Source of the DNA: Plantago major
Taxonomy: Eukaryota; Streptophyta; Magnoliopsida; Lamiales; Plantaginaceae
Reading direction: 5' to 3'
NCBI GenBank assembly: GCA_026545765.1
Contig: CM048841.1
Coordinates: 90,225,419 to 90,289,418, forward strand
DNA length: 64,000 nucleotides
The notes under the pieces were generated by a model, which was given only the letters and a program-made list of their open reading frames with translations, made no database searches and was not told where the DNA came from. A program made the position numbers and the translations under genes. Shown in pieces: positions 1-11,618 of the stretch (the first letter of the stretch is position 1; each line of letters begins with the position of its first letter).

Positions 1-300
1 AAGCTAAATTAAGATTTCAACATGTATTTCGATTTTCGACACCTTTCAAACCCTAATTGAAAGTCCAGCAAAACAATTTCTACTCAAAAGAGGAAGAAAA
101 CCAAATTGCAACAGGCAATAGAAAGCGACTGACAAGGGTTTGATGAAAAAATCAAGAATTCAATAAGAACAGATCAGATCTCATTCTTGTTCAATCAAAT
201 ACGAGAAGCATAGATCGTGCCAAAATGAGCAAAACCCAGAAAGAAAGATAATAAGCGATAAAGAAGCGAATAGTTGCAGAATTAAGAGTAAAGCCCATAC

Positions 301-400
301 CTTTCAGCTGAACCGAAGCAATCGAAGCAAAGCTATGGCGATGAGAATAGAAAGAAAGAGTAGTGTCTAAATTTGAGCGGACCGGAAAATAAATTGCGAT
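301..400 (-). other. Possible 5' noncoding exon of a minus-strand gene
   Basis: On the minus strand a GC-richer stretch ends in CTGAAAG followed by GTATGGGC, a good plant splice donor, with the exon's last base at 301. The region carries no long reading frame, so I read it as a 5' untranslated exon whose gene body would lie to the left of the window. The exon's upstream edge near 400 is a guess from the change in composition. The product is unknown. Confidence 0.3.
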
Positions 401-827
401 AAATCGTTACGCGCTGTGCTATACGACCAGTCTAATCCTTCATGTTTTTTCTAACGTGTCATTTTAAGTATTCAGATTATGTTTGAAAAAATAACCTGAA
501 TAAGCGTTTCTTTTCAACCATTTGAAATTCTTGAATCAATCGAATTGAAACGAAGCAAATCTAAACGAATCAAGAAATTACATTTGTCCATTTTTAATAA
601 TAATGAATACTACATCCTATTCATTAATAAATTCGTAAGGAGACTTTTTTCGGGACGTTGATCAGATTACTGCAAATTACACGACAAAAGAATATAATAA
701 AATTATATTATAAAAATAAATTAAGTATATTTGACTAACATAACTTTGTTTTATACTTTTTTGTGCGTAATTTGCAAGTAATTTACGATTTAAGTTCGAG
801 AAAAAAATTATCCTTAGAAAAATCGAT
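401..827. other. AT-rich intergenic stretch
   Basis: I see no coding frame, repeat with definable ends, or RNA gene here. It may hold the promoter of the minus-strand transcript that starts near 400. Confidence 0.4.
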
Positions 828-1704
828 TGTTAGTGTAATATAGCGTCCGAGGAAGATAACATTGTTGAGGGGTAAACCTCGAACACCAACACTACTACTG
901 CCAGCAACCTAGTCTAAGATCCGCCACCAACTTGAAGTCCGAGAGAAGGCCTGTCCGAGCAAGAGCACCTGAAAGGACTAAGTGGGGGGGGGGGGGGGGG
1001 GTTAGAATGGGTTACCCGGATTGCCAAAGTCAATCCGGAAGGAGGCTTTACTCAAAGGAGAGATGAAAGCTCTCAATGCAATAGTAATGGGGAAGAGATT
1101 TTGGGATAATTGCTCTTATGTTGCTTACCTTAAGGTCTTGGACCTTGTGCTATATTTATAGTTATCATGTACTTATGAAGAGGTTCATAAGATGATGCCA
1201 AGTGTATGATTCAGATTTGGACACCAATGTTCCCTTTGGCCCATAGCCCAATAGTGAACAGTAGTCCGATACATCAAAGTGGGCTTGGGAGGGTAGTTTG
1301 GACCTTTTCCCTCCGAGAGTCTTATTCACTTTGGTCCGTGTTAGTCCCTCAGACGGATCTCATTGGTTGATCGCCCTTGGGTAACTCTGGATGTCCGAGC
1401 CTAGAGTTCCACCAAGTATCTCGATGGTTCATTATACGTTTGGTCTTAATGTAATGGTGGCGTCCGAGATTCTCTCGTACGGTCCGTTAGGCATCTCTGT
1501 ACTGTCATGGTCAGGTTTGTAAGTCCTTTCCATAGCTAGCTCGGACTAACTGTGAGGATGTAGTGACTTCAGCGTACTGGTTGATTCACTTTGGTCGGAC
1601 CATGTGAGGTCGGACCAGTACTGAATTGGCTAGTTAAGCCGTGATGCGCTTTAGGACACGCTCTATGGCGCCCTTAACGGATTGGACACATTTCCGTATC
1701 AACA
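828..1704. mobile_element. LTR-like element, probably solo or remnant
   Basis: This GC-richer block begins TGTTAG and ends CAACA, the terminal dinucleotides of a plant LTR. It lacks any coding frame, contains a poly-G run at about 984-1001, and has repeated 'gtccga' words. A TATA-like 'ctatatttatag' lies near 1151. No clear 5-bp target duplication flanks these ends, so the exact borders are uncertain. It could be a solo LTR or part of a larger decayed retroelement. Confidence 0.35.
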
Positions 1705-1762
1705 AACATGGAAACTAATACGGAGGAATAAATGCCATTTCTCAATATTTGTGATAATGTCG

Positions 1763-1867
1763 TTTTGGTTCGACTTTAGTTTGGTTTAACTTGTTTTGGA
1801 GTTTTTGGGAGTCATTTGAAAGACTTGTAGAGTTTGGTTTGACTTTAGTTTGGTATAACTTGTTTTT
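1763..1867. repeat. Imperfect direct repeat, two copies about 70 bp apart
   Basis: The phrase 'gactttagtttggt' followed by 'aacttgtttt' occurs at about 1763-1797 and again at about 1832-1867 with few differences. No coding function is evident. Confidence 0.5.
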
Positions 1868-2216
1868 TATTTATTATTCAGTTTGAGAAAAAACTCAACG
1901 TATGCTTTTGAGTTTACTTCTATTGTTCTAATATCTTCCAATAAAAGAACATGTCGATTTTTTGTTAGAGATGTACGTACAAAGTATGTGAACCAGTTTG
2001 AATGGTACTCTCAGGTTCCTGTAGTTTCTTATCTTAACTCAACTTTTACGGTAGAAAAGAAGGGTAATTCGAATCGTAACTATACTTTTTATTTCATTGA
2101 TCTACTAAAAGTCGTGTTAAAAAGAAAGAAAGAAAGAAAAAAGTTGAAAATATCTCAATTGGATAAATTTTCTTATTTTCCTCGTACAAAAGATGGGTTG
2201 TGTAAATAAATGATAA

Positions 2217-2259
<43 letters not shown>

Positions 2260-2260
2260 T
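2217..2260. repeat. (AAT)n microsatellite
   Basis: About 14 uninterrupted AAT/ATA units. Reading frames across it give homopolymeric tyrosine and are not genes. Confidence 0.95.
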
Positions 2261-2624
2261 GAATTTAATGAACTTAAGAGAGCTGAACTGAAGAAAATTT
2301 GAATCAAGAGAGTCGAAGGCAAGACGAAGCCGAATCGAATCGAATGAGTTTTAGGTTGAAAAAACGAAACTAAATTAAAACTTTGATCTTCCTGTGTTCT
2401 CTTTGAGTCCAACCTTTTTTAAGATTCTGACAAATTCAACTTGATTATGATTTTGTTGATTTGTAAATTGTAAGTACTTAGTTTTGGAAAATAAGTCCTA
2501 ACATGCATGACATGTTATTATTTGTATGGGAATGTGAGGTCATAAATGAAAAAAATAAATATTTAATATTACAACTACCTCATGTGATATAAAAATGCAT
2601 GGTTTTTTTAATAATTAGTATATA

Positions 2625-2881
2625 CTCCCTCCATTTCAGAAAAATTGTTACATTTTACTATTCTGCGATCAACTGTCTCCGCGTTTGACCACAATTTACT
2701 CTTAAACGATATTAATAAATAAATTATTAAAATTATATAATGAAAATTTAGTAATTAAATTTTTATTATATGATTTTATTAAATTATTTACTATTATCGT
2801 TTATGAGTAATTTGTGGTCAAACTCGAAGACAGTTGACCGGTCAAAGTTAAAATGTAACACTTTCTCTGACATGGAGGGAG
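2625..2881. mobile_element. Stowaway-type MITE (Tc1/mariner-derived)
   Basis: A 257-bp foldback sequence starting CTCCCTCCATTTCAGA and ending ATGGAGGGAG, flanked by TA on both sides. Both arms carry matching 'gtttgacc' and 'ttactcttaaacgat' segments in inverted order. The same family recurs at 7875 and 63377. It is non-autonomous with no coding capacity; family knowledge says it is moved in trans by a mariner-like transposase. Confidence 0.88.
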
Positions 2882-3005
2882 TAGATTCAGTTAAAAAACA
2901 GATATAAAGAAGGTATTTTTCCCTTATAAAAATATATAATTTCATTCTGTACATAGGGAAAATAGATCGCATAGAGAAGACAAATTACTTCCCAAGCGCA
3001 AGTTA

Positions 3006-3940
3006 GGCCATCTCCAGCAGTTGCAACTCTCTGCAACCCACTCTCTGCCACATCAGCATTCCACTCACTGCAACTCACTTTGCAACTCTTCACAATTCTC
3101 TACTCCAATAGTGAGGCCAAAAATCTATTTTCTTTTAATATTTCTTTCAAACTTAATTATTCATTTTATTTTCTTTTCTCATTTCCTTTTAAACTTTATT
3201 CTTGACTTTATTTTAAATGTAGTTAATTAATTATAACAAAATCACATTAATTTTTTTAAAATACATTACTTGAAAATAAAAATTACATTACTTAAAAATT
3301 TTACAATACCTGAAATTGAAAATTACATTATTTTATTTTCACATCAAATCCAACTTTTCATTTTATTCTCTCTTTAATTTTAAACTTTATTCTTGAATTC
3401 ATTTTAAATGTCGTTAATCAATTATATTAACATCACATTAATCAAAAGTCTATGATCTCAACATTGTTAATTTTCCATATTAGAAAAAGAACCAATTCGA
3501 TAACACTATAGACGCTTTGATTAATAATATGAATAATTTTATTTATAAATGTCGTCGCTTATTAGACTTTATGGTGATATTTTATATATAAGTGTGTTTC
3601 GATTGTTTCAAATATTATTATTAAATTAAATTATGTAAACAAAATGAGAAAATTGAAACAAGAAAACTGAATAAAAAGAAATAACAAAACATCAAAAGAA
3701 CTAAACCAAAATAAAAATGGCATCATGAAACAATTGAAGAAACAAAAAGAACAGGAGTGCAAACAAATAAAAAAATGCAACAAAAAAGAAACAAACCACA
3801 ATAATTAAAAAAAAAAAAAAAAGGGAAAGTGATGGTGTAACTCGTCCCAAATTTGGGACAGCAGCTGCAACGCTGCTGGAGCGTCCCAGCAGCATGGCAG
3901 CTGCTTTGAGACTCCATCTCCAACTCTGTTGGAGATGGTC
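3006..3940. mobile_element. PIF/Harbinger-like non-autonomous element
   Basis: Terminal inverted repeats GGCCATCTCCAGCAG (left) and GACCATCTCCAACAG (right, reverse complement) lie inside a TTA/TTA 3-bp duplication (3003-3005 and 3941-3943). The duplication and ends fit the Tourist/Harbinger superfamily. The 935-bp interior is AT-rich with no transposase. Subterminal 'gcaactc...ctgc' segments on the left and 'cagctgc' segments on the right resemble those of the copy near 12 kb. Confidence 0.75.
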
Positions 3941-4128
3941 TTAGTAGAGATATTATCAAACCCTTACCGAAAAGTACACGAAGAAAATGTGCATTCAATT
4001 AATATTTGAACTTATTAAATTAAAGGTAGCATATAACCCACAACTGAGCGCGTGGGACAGCGTGTGGAGAGTCCGTCTTGTTCCTTTCTCCTGTCTTTCT
4101 CCTATTTATTTCTTTCTATCTTCTTTTT

Positions 4129-4225
4129 AGGCTCTGTTATTTGGCTTCATTCGATTCGATTCGATTCTGCTTCGATTATATTTTATCTACTGATTGATTC
4201 AGTAAATTTCAGTTGAAAATAACAT
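4129..4225. mobile_element. Truncated AGGCTCT-family MITE
   Basis: Starts AGGCTCTGTTATTTGG and continues with 'cattcgattcgattcg' and 'cagtaaatttcagttgaaaa'. That is the same body as the copy at 31640-31757, but the right terminus is missing. One of four family members in the window. Confidence 0.6.
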
Positions 4226-4340
4226 ATACTTAGTATTTCACATTCATTCTACATTCCTTTCACGACGCACATCATCGAAAGTTCGGAACCCTCTATCTTC
4301 TTCACATCACCAAAATCCTCTTTCTTCTTCTTCTTCTTCA

Positions 4341-4766
4341 ATGGAATCTTGCCCTCTCGTACGGATTCCACTGGATTTCCTGCAAAACATATCAAATATC
4401 GATCCTCAAAACTTTAGGAATCAGATTTAGGTGTACCACTATTCTGACCAGTTTGAGCTCCTTCAATTCACTTCTTCAATGTAATGTAATGTAATGTAAT
4501 ACCGACAACATGAAGGCGATTTAGAGCCGGAGCTGATTGCGCCGAACCCACGCCGACCTATTGCAGCAGTAATGGAGAAGAAGCGAGGTCGTATTGCAGA
4601 TCCAATTACCACGAATCAATACATGAATCTGGTAGTGGTGGGTTCTCATGATATCTTACTTTGTCTTGTGGTTGATTCATGGTCCATTTGGTTATGGTGT
4701 CGACCAAAGAAGAAGCTGAGAGATCCTCCTCGATTCCAATGTCGTACCTGTGGAGATCTAACCTAA
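4341..4766 (+). other. Weak coding signal, two short plus-strand frames
   Basis: After a pyrimidine-rich leader with TTC repeats there is an ATG at 4341 with a 29-codon frame. A second 64-codon frame follows at 4572-4766, beginning MEKKRGR and ending with an RCTCG-like Cys pair. The two could be exons or remnants of one gene; an (AATGT)n run at about 4480-4500 lies between them. I do not recognise the protein and cannot show splice sites that join them. Confidence 0.2.
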
Positions 4767-4799
4767 GTTTTCCTGCTTATTTGCAAAAAAAATCCCCAA

Positions 4800-6061
4800 A
4801 AACCCGATCTCAATATATCTAAATCTCTTAGTTAACACGGTCGATCGAGTTGGAAAATTAATTATTCAAACAACTCTAAGTTTACTGAAATTCTAAAAGA
4901 CATATGTTTTGAACAATCCTCACATCTATATTGTCCTTGACTTAGAAATTGACTAGAACGTGACATTTAGTTTCAAATAATATAATTAGTGTATGAAGGT
5001 AAGTACTATCGTTTTTTCCGATAATGATTTGTTTTTTTCAAGTTAAATTACAGTTTTGGTTATTGCTAATTGATCTGTTTTAATTTAATTAATGAAGATG
5101 GAAAAGAAATATTGGTTATCATTTGTTATTGTTTTTATAATTAATTGATTTTGTTGAAGTTGAATTAGGTCTTTGAATTTAATTGGAAAAAGACATATTG
5201 AGTTTTTTTCTAATGACGAATTGATTATGTTGGGATGATTTAGAGTTTGAAATTTAATTGGAGTAGACAAATTGAGTTTTTTTTAATGATGAATTGATTT
5301 TGTTGAGATTGCATTATGACTTAGAATTATAATGAATAAGACATGTGGTTTTTTGTAACTAAAGTCTCATTTACATATGTATTACATATCGTTTAAATAT
5401 AACTTAAATTAAATACTCAATTGCACAACTTCGATAGTTGTCCACTTATATATTCTGTAATATTTTGTATGCTACAGACTAGCCTTAGAATCTACTTCTC
5501 CAATATGTGTAATCAATCTACTTCTCCAATATGTGTAATCAAGTACATTAATCTATTTTTATTATACAACATTAGATTTGATCTTATTCGACTCTTAAAA
5601 AAGTCGTGTCATGTACATAAAAGTCGTATTTAAAAATTATGACTTATTTATAAGAGATGCAAATTGCAAAGGGGTTGCAAAAGAGGCGTGTCGTATTTTT
5701 GATGGAAGTACAAATTAAGAGTCTCAAATTAGAAGTCGTATTTGTTTACTTTCTTAGAGTTAATTTTAAGGATATTCCTTTGTAATTAACCTTCTCTTGA
5801 CTTATAAAGAGTCGTAAAATTTATGAGCCGTATTAGATCAAATCGTTCGTAGTGTTAAGTACTCAAATACTCAAGAATTTTAGTACGACAAGAATTTATG
5901 TTATATTTACAAATTTAAAAGTTGAGAAATAAGTAAATATAGTGTTACTGCGATTTCTAGTTTAATAATTCTTAAATAAAAAATAACCTTATTTCATCTA
6001 GCGTATAATCCTTAATCATTCAAACCAATTACATTTTCCTTTTTAATGCTGTTGCAATTGA
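4800..6061. other. AT-rich intergenic DNA
   Basis: Nothing recognisable except a short tandem duplication at 5491-5542. Phrases such as 'aattgattttgttgaga' recur irregularly at 5140-5330, suggesting old repeat decay. Confidence 0.4.
5491..5542. repeat. 26-bp tandem duplication
   Basis: Two adjacent identical 26-bp units beginning TCTACTTCTCCAATATGTGT. Confidence 0.9.
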
Positions 6062-6190
6062 ATGAATAATAATGGTTCCAGTTCCACTCTTGCATCATTA
6101 TGGAGATTCGAACTCCTGAAGGAAAGCAGTATGAAATTCGAACTCCTGACTTGTTAGATCTTTACCAGTTGAGTTGCACTTCATTGTCAT
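6062..6190 (-). repeat. SINE-like segment with tRNA promoter-type boxes
   Basis: On the minus strand 'caactggtaaagatc' resembles an A box. The words 'ggagttcgaattt' and 'ggagttcgaatctcc' resemble B boxes (GGTTCGANNCC). A related piece occurs at about 12715-12790. There is no complete tRNA fold, so a tRNA-derived SINE remnant fits better than a tRNA gene. Low certainty. Confidence 0.25.
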
Positions 6191-6539
6191 TTTAAAATCT
6201 AGATATCTAATTACTAATATTTTTCACATACAATACCAAGATGGTTTGCAATAACAAATGAGCGCTCTCAACGAATATAAAATCACACAACCAAATATAT
6301 TAATTAGTAGAACCATGAAGTTTTATTTCTTGATATATAATCTCACTAATACTCACCAAGGCAGGAACCTTACTACTATCAATCAACATGCATAAAATGA
6401 TAAGAACAATTAAAATTACGCATCAAGTAATATAAGTTTTAATTGGAAAGTTATCAACTTTCTAGTAGCAAGCTCTTTTACAACGTACGCATGAATATAG
6501 TTTTTGAGATGGTAAATGTGTGGCCACCCTAAAAACAGA

Positions 6540-7476
6540 TCAATTAGCGGCATAATCAGAAAATGAGAAATCATTGTAATAAACGTCATTAAACATCAAA
6601 TCTTCCTCAAGAAATGATGCAAAGTGACTGGCTTGGCTATATATATCCATTTCCAGTGGAGTATCTGTATCAAGTTCGAATGGTTGTGTCCAGAAATCAG
6701 GTGTTATTGGTTCTGCACTGAGCGAATAATATGGAGAACTATGATCAGTTTCTAACTTAGAAGCCTCTGCAGATACCATTTCTTCATTTTGAGTATTAGC
6801 AGAACTGTTTGCTTGGGAAGTAGGAACATCATAAGATTCAAGTGACAAGTTCTCTAACCCAGTTGGCTTGATAACTTGTTCCTCGTTGCCAGTAGTTCTC
6901 CGGCCTGCTGGATTTCGCTTTGCTATGTGTCCGTACCAGTAGTTCTTGATTTCGTTGTCTGTTCTTCCAGGCAGCTCCAATGCAATGGCAGACCACCTTC
7001 ATTAATATTGCAAAATCAAACAGTAAGTTTTACAAAATAGATTTATAAATCTCCGAAATTCATATATAGAAAATTAAACAGTAAGTTCTTGATTACTTAT
7101 TTCCAAGTTTGGCATGCAAGTTAATGATCTGATCATGTTCATGTGGACTAAAGTTCCCTCTTTTGAGGCCGGGTTTCAAATAATTCATCCAACGAAGTCT
7201 GCAACTCTTTCCACTTCTTGCGAGACCTAAACGAACCCGAAACACAATCAATATAAAAACAGCAAAAAAATTATTAATCGAGTAACAAAGTTATATACAC
7301 GGAGCGCATTAGCATAAAATATTGATGTATTGATTCTACTTACCAGCAAACTTGGGCAACAATTGCCAGTTCCAGTGACCGTATCGTTGAACATAAGCTT
7401 TGAGTTTCTCGTCTTCTTCCTTAGTCCAAGCACCCTTTCTCATTCCATTGTCATCTACACTAGGAGTCTTCACCAT
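6540..7476 (-). CDS. R2R3-MYB transcription factor
   Basis: A complete three-exon gene: exon 1 at 7344-7476 (133 bp), exon 2 at 7097-7226 (130 bp) and exon 3 at 6540-6996, all with GT-AG introns. The 133/130-bp sizes are the classic R2R3-MYB structure. The 239-residue protein starts [12 protein letters not shown]. The R2 repeat (about residues 13-63) has the regularly spaced tryptophans, and the R3 repeat (about 66-116) ends in [13 protein letters not shown]. The first R3 tryptophan is replaced by Phe, as is normal. The R3 bHLH-contact motif appears lost, because the expected Leu and Arg/Lys are Gln and Asn in DQIINLH. The C-terminal half is acidic, with Phe/Asp/Glu patches near the end ([10 protein letters not shown]) that suggest an activation region. 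It should bind DNA in the nucleus; target pathway unknown. A decayed copy of exon 3 is at 22266. Confidence 0.93.
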
Positions 7477-7538
7477 TTTTAATAATTCCTGTGAGAGTTC
7501 AATATGATTTGTCTTGATAAAATATTAAAGATCAGCTA

Positions 7539-7593
<55 letters not shown>

Positions 7594-7874
7594 TCCAGTC
7601 GTTAATATATACTCCTACACATACTTACAAGCAATCAATTTATGGTGTCGTCTTGTAAATGAAAATTGGTCCTCGTTCGGGCCTACTGATTATTACTGTG
7701 CTAATAATGTCATTCTGTTTTTCTATCCTATGTTGTGTTGTTGTCGCTTGCCGGGAAAATAGGAGCTAGATGGAAAACAAATGTGGGTAAATCAAATACA
7801 ATAGGAATTTTTTTAGTAAAACAAAGGAATTTCCTTATTTTTCTTGTCTTTGATTAGGGATGGAGAGTTTGGTA
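7477..7874. promoter_or_regulatory. MYB upstream region with long TA tract
   Basis: The 400 bp upstream of the MYB start contain an alternating TA tract at about 7537-7592, close to where the 5' UTR or core promoter should be. A Stowaway MITE begins at 7875. No specific cis elements can be assigned. Confidence 0.4.
7537..7592. repeat. (TA)n microsatellite
   Basis: About 56 bp of near-perfect TA repeats with one CA interruption, about 60 bp upstream of the MYB start codon. Confidence 0.95.
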
Positions 7875-8124
7875 CCCCCTCCATTTCAGAAAAAAGTGTT
7901 ACATTTTGACTTTGACCGGTCAACTGTCTTCGAGTTTGACCACAAATTACTCATAAACGATAATAGTAAATAATTTAATAAAATCATATAATAAAAATTT
8001 AATTACTAGATTTTCATCATATAATTTTAATAATTTATTTATTAATATCGTTTAAGAGTAAATTAATGTCAAAACGATTAACCGTATGAAATAATGTATA
8101 ACACCTTTTCTGAAATAGAGGGAG
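7875..8124. mobile_element. Stowaway-type MITE
   Basis: Starts CCCCCTCCATTTCAGA after TA and ends TGAAATAGAGGGAG before TA. The 250-bp foldback closely matches the elements at 2625 and 63377 ('gactttgaccggtcaactg', 'cataaacgataatagtaaat'). Confidence 0.88.
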
Positions 8125-8668
8125 TATTAGATATTTGGGAAAATTCTAATTCCGGTTGGAATCATCACAAAATTTCCGATCCCAATTTTTTTTTTTTTTA
8201 TTTATACCGATGGGGATAAGGAAAAATTGCAATATCTAATTGAATTTTTTCATTTTGGAAGTCAATAGTCTTCCAAAAAAACCAATTAATTAAACATCAC
8301 AAAATCATTAATTAATAACACTAATGTGCTCTTCAATATCATAACCATTATCCGTCCCCAGTACACGCATCACAATCACAATCATCAATAACGCTAATGG
8401 AACTTAGCGATGCTTACTTTGCATAACCATGATACTTGTCTATTTACATGTTTTTTTCCAATTGGTGCTTGTTTTCCAGAAATTTGTTGGTGTTCGAATT
8501 TACCAATGATTGCTTTGAATAATCATGATGCTTGCTTATATGTTTTGTTTTCGACAACTGGTACTTGTTTACTAGAAAGTTGATGCTTGATTGTAAAGAA
8601 GCAATGTTATGATACAAAACGTATGGAAATGCTGCAAGAAAGATTTTGGAGAATATCCTTGAGTAATA

Positions 8669-8812
8669 AGGCTCTATTCTCTTCAAAACTCATTAATTTT
8701 AGTTCAGTTCATATCATTCAGTTCAGTTCTGCTTAGTTGTTTTTTATATTATAAATAAATTTAGTTCAGTTCCATTCAGTTCTGTTCTGTTCATACAAAA
8801 AGAACAGAGCCT
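8669..8812. mobile_element. AGGCTCT-family MITE, intact
   Basis: A 144-bp element with inverted termini AGGCTCTATTCTCTT and AGGCTCTGTTCTTTT (right end reverse complemented), flanked by TA. The interior is composed of 'ttcagttcagttc' words. Related copies lie at 4129, 10746 and 31640. Confidence 0.75.
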
Positions 8813-8985
8813 TAGCGGGGTTTGAGGAATCTAATTGATATGATTATTTTTTTATGTAAATGTATAATTACCTTAATTAGTTGATGGTGCTATTGGAATC
8901 CATACATATAGACACTACTTTGTAAAAAAAATAAAGTGGATAGCACTTATGTGTAATAAAGCATTGGAGATGACACTATTATATA

Positions 8986-9304
8986 CTCCCTCCTATTCAT
9001 TTTATAAGATGTTTTGACTTATTGACTATTTGCTTAATATAAGATGTTTTGGAAGATTATACCATGTGATTTTGTATTTTCACAATTTTCTATGTATTTA
9101 AATCATTTATTTTATTGTTATTTATTTATTTTGTGTTGGACACTACAAAAGTACGTAGATTTCTCATATTTTATTGGTGAATTTATTTATCCAAGATACC
9201 AACGTTTTTGTTTTTAATCTTTTATCAAAACTATTGATGAGGAGAGAGTTGTGCTAATTTGTGTAAAAAAACCTAAAACATCTTATAATATGAATAGGAG
9301 GGAG
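8986..9304. mobile_element. Stowaway-like MITE, second family
   Basis: CTCCCTCCTATTCAT at the left and ATGAATAGGAGGGAG at the right form 15-bp perfect inverted repeats between TA duplications. The next bases ('ataagatgtttt' and 'aaaacatcttat') are also inverted. Length 319 bp, no coding capacity. Confidence 0.88.
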
Positions 9305-10745
9305 TAGTAATCAACCCTTAGGATAATTTCCAAAAACCCCGTATATATTTTGGGACAGGATTGAAATTTTGCTTCCCAAATGGGACAATGAGTAAATCAA
9401 AACATGTCATGCAGTTAACGTTCAAACTAATTTTCTTTCTATTTCTATCATAGTATCTTCAAGATTCTATGCCATACTTGTTTTTAGGATGCAACTATTT
9501 TTTCTTCTAATGTTATGATTGAGATTGATGTTGGAGAACGGCAATTGTTCGTAGAACTAACTTTTATATATTTGAGTTATGAAAAAGAACATACAAAAGT
9601 AGTTGTTGTCATAGTTATGTGATAATTATATTACGTATGCGAGGGTATAAAAAATATTTAAAAAATGAAATCACGAAATCCCATCCCGAATTACAAAATC
9701 CAAATCCCGAAAAATCCTCCATTATTTGGGATGGGATTGGAACGTGAAATAATTGTCCCGATTCGTGAATTCTTAAAATCCCTAATATCCCGTTCAACAT
9801 CCCTATGTCTGACATCAACTATAATTTTCAGAGGGGTAATATTTGGTATGGAACAATTACAAAACAGTGCCAGTTTCGAAAATTTTACACATTAGTCATA
9901 CAAAAAAAATTTACGAATTAATTTAAAAAATTCTACAAATTATAATTTTAGTAACTTTGAAATGAAACAGGACCACATAACCATTTTTTATGTAATTACT
10001 TCCTTAATTATATATATAATCAAATTATTTATTTTGAAGATAAATATAGTTTTAAAAATAATATGGACGAAATAGCTAAATTTATTATGGGGCCAAGGAA
10101 GTACATGCCAGCTTGAAAATACCAAAACAGAACCATATTACAAGTATGACAAGTATTCATAAAATTCAAAGAGAATAGTTTACTTCCAAAGTCAATAGAG
10201 TCTCCAACAAAGTAACGGCAGAGAGATGGGAAATGATGTTCATACAACAAGTTCGCTTACTTCTGAAGTTATCAATCCAATTATTGGCGGATTTTTTTTT
10301 TTTTTTTTGAAAGATTCGATATTATCCCTCCTTTTCCTTAATTTCAATCATTTCAATTATTTTTGAAAATTTCCACATATTGACGGAGCACAAAGAGAAT
10401 AGTTTACTTTATTTGTTTTCCTTTCCCGTAAATATATCTACCATGTGTTTTTTTTGTAATTGGCATGTGTTTTTTTGTAATTGGCATGACAAGTAATTAT
10501 TTGCGGCAGAATTATTTGCAGCAGAATGAACAGTGTATCCTAAATTAAACCAGGTGCATCTCTTCTTCGATCTGCCTTATGGAAATTGTTTTTAATGCAC
10601 TACATGCAATTAGTACAGCGTCTTAATCAAAATTAGAAGACTAACTATTTATAATTATATATATATTCAACGCAAAACACAAGGAATTCTGAGTGAAAGT
10701 ACATGTATTTTTGTATTGAGTGAAAGTACATGTATTTATGTATTT
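9305..10745. other. Intergenic DNA without recognised genes
   Basis: Several short frames exist (for example minus strand around 10029-10250) but none has a recognisable domain or splice context. A T-run lies near 10290-10308. Confidence 0.4.
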
Positions 10746-10890
10746 AGTCTTTTTTTTTTATTTGAAAACTCATTAATTTCTCATTAATTTCGGTTCAGTT
10801 CAGATTCAATTCAGTTTAGTTTTGCTTAGTTGTTTTTTATACTACAATTCAGTTATGTTATATTTTGTTCAGACGAAGAGAACTGAACCT
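10746..10890. mobile_element. AGGCTCT-family MITE, degenerate
   Basis: The right end (reverse complement AGGTTCAGTTCTCTTCG) and the 'cggttcagttcag' and 'tgcttagttgttttttatac' interior match the intact copy at 8669. The left end has drifted into a T-run. Confidence 0.6.
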
Positions 10891-11618
10891 TAACCATCTA
10901 TTTAAGTTAAAATGAGGCGGACGGATATTTTTAAAATGAAAGTATAATACTTCAAAGAATGTGTAAAATAAGTAAATAGATTTCACACATTACACTTTGA
11001 CCTTTAGATGAGATCGAATTCTATCTTGTATTAGAGTTTTTGGCTCACACCAACCTGGGTTCGAATCTACTCGGAGACAAACTCCACCCCGTATTAAATT
11101 TCTATTTGAATGGCATCTCAGGTTAAAATCGGTCAGAGTGTGGAAGTATTGGAGAAATAATATAAGTCACTAAATTTCACAACTTTCTATTAGTTCGAGC
11201 TTTAGATAAGATGAAATTCTATAAATATTTATGTTGTTTTGTATCATCAACAATTTTAAATAAATTAGTATTTTCTAAAAACCACATTTTTGTAGATACT
11301 TGCTCAAATGCAAAATATTGAATTTACTCTGCCTTTTAAGAATGTGAGTAATAGTGCCACATCTCCCATATAGAAGATACAGTATAGGTATCATTATATG
11401 TAGATGGTGTTTTAGTTTGAATCACAACGTATACTAAATTCGATGATAGAAGAATTTTTCCAAGTGGATACACCTTTTCATTTGTCATGACTCACAAGTC
11501 ATTTGCAGTAGACTCCAACGGCGAAACCAAGTAACCAATAAAGGAGGTCCAATTGGTGAGATTGGGTCATTTGTGACCAATGATAGAATCCGAAGACTCA
11601 AATTGGTTTAATTTAGAT
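10891..11618. other. Intergenic DNA; possible SINE fragment
   Basis: A B-box-like 'gggttcgaatctactc' at about 11058 hints at a tRNA-derived SINE fragment. Otherwise I see nothing definable. Confidence 0.3.

Noticed and set aside
2173..2412. Frame with a polytyrosine run
   Set aside because: It is a translation of the (AAT)n microsatellite.
6062..6190. tRNA gene
   Set aside because: B-box-like words are present but no cloverleaf or anticodon arm can be drawn.
10029..10250. Minus-strand 73-codon frame
   Set aside because: No domain or gene structure. A fleeting resemblance to a GDSL-type 'GDS' motif is too weak.
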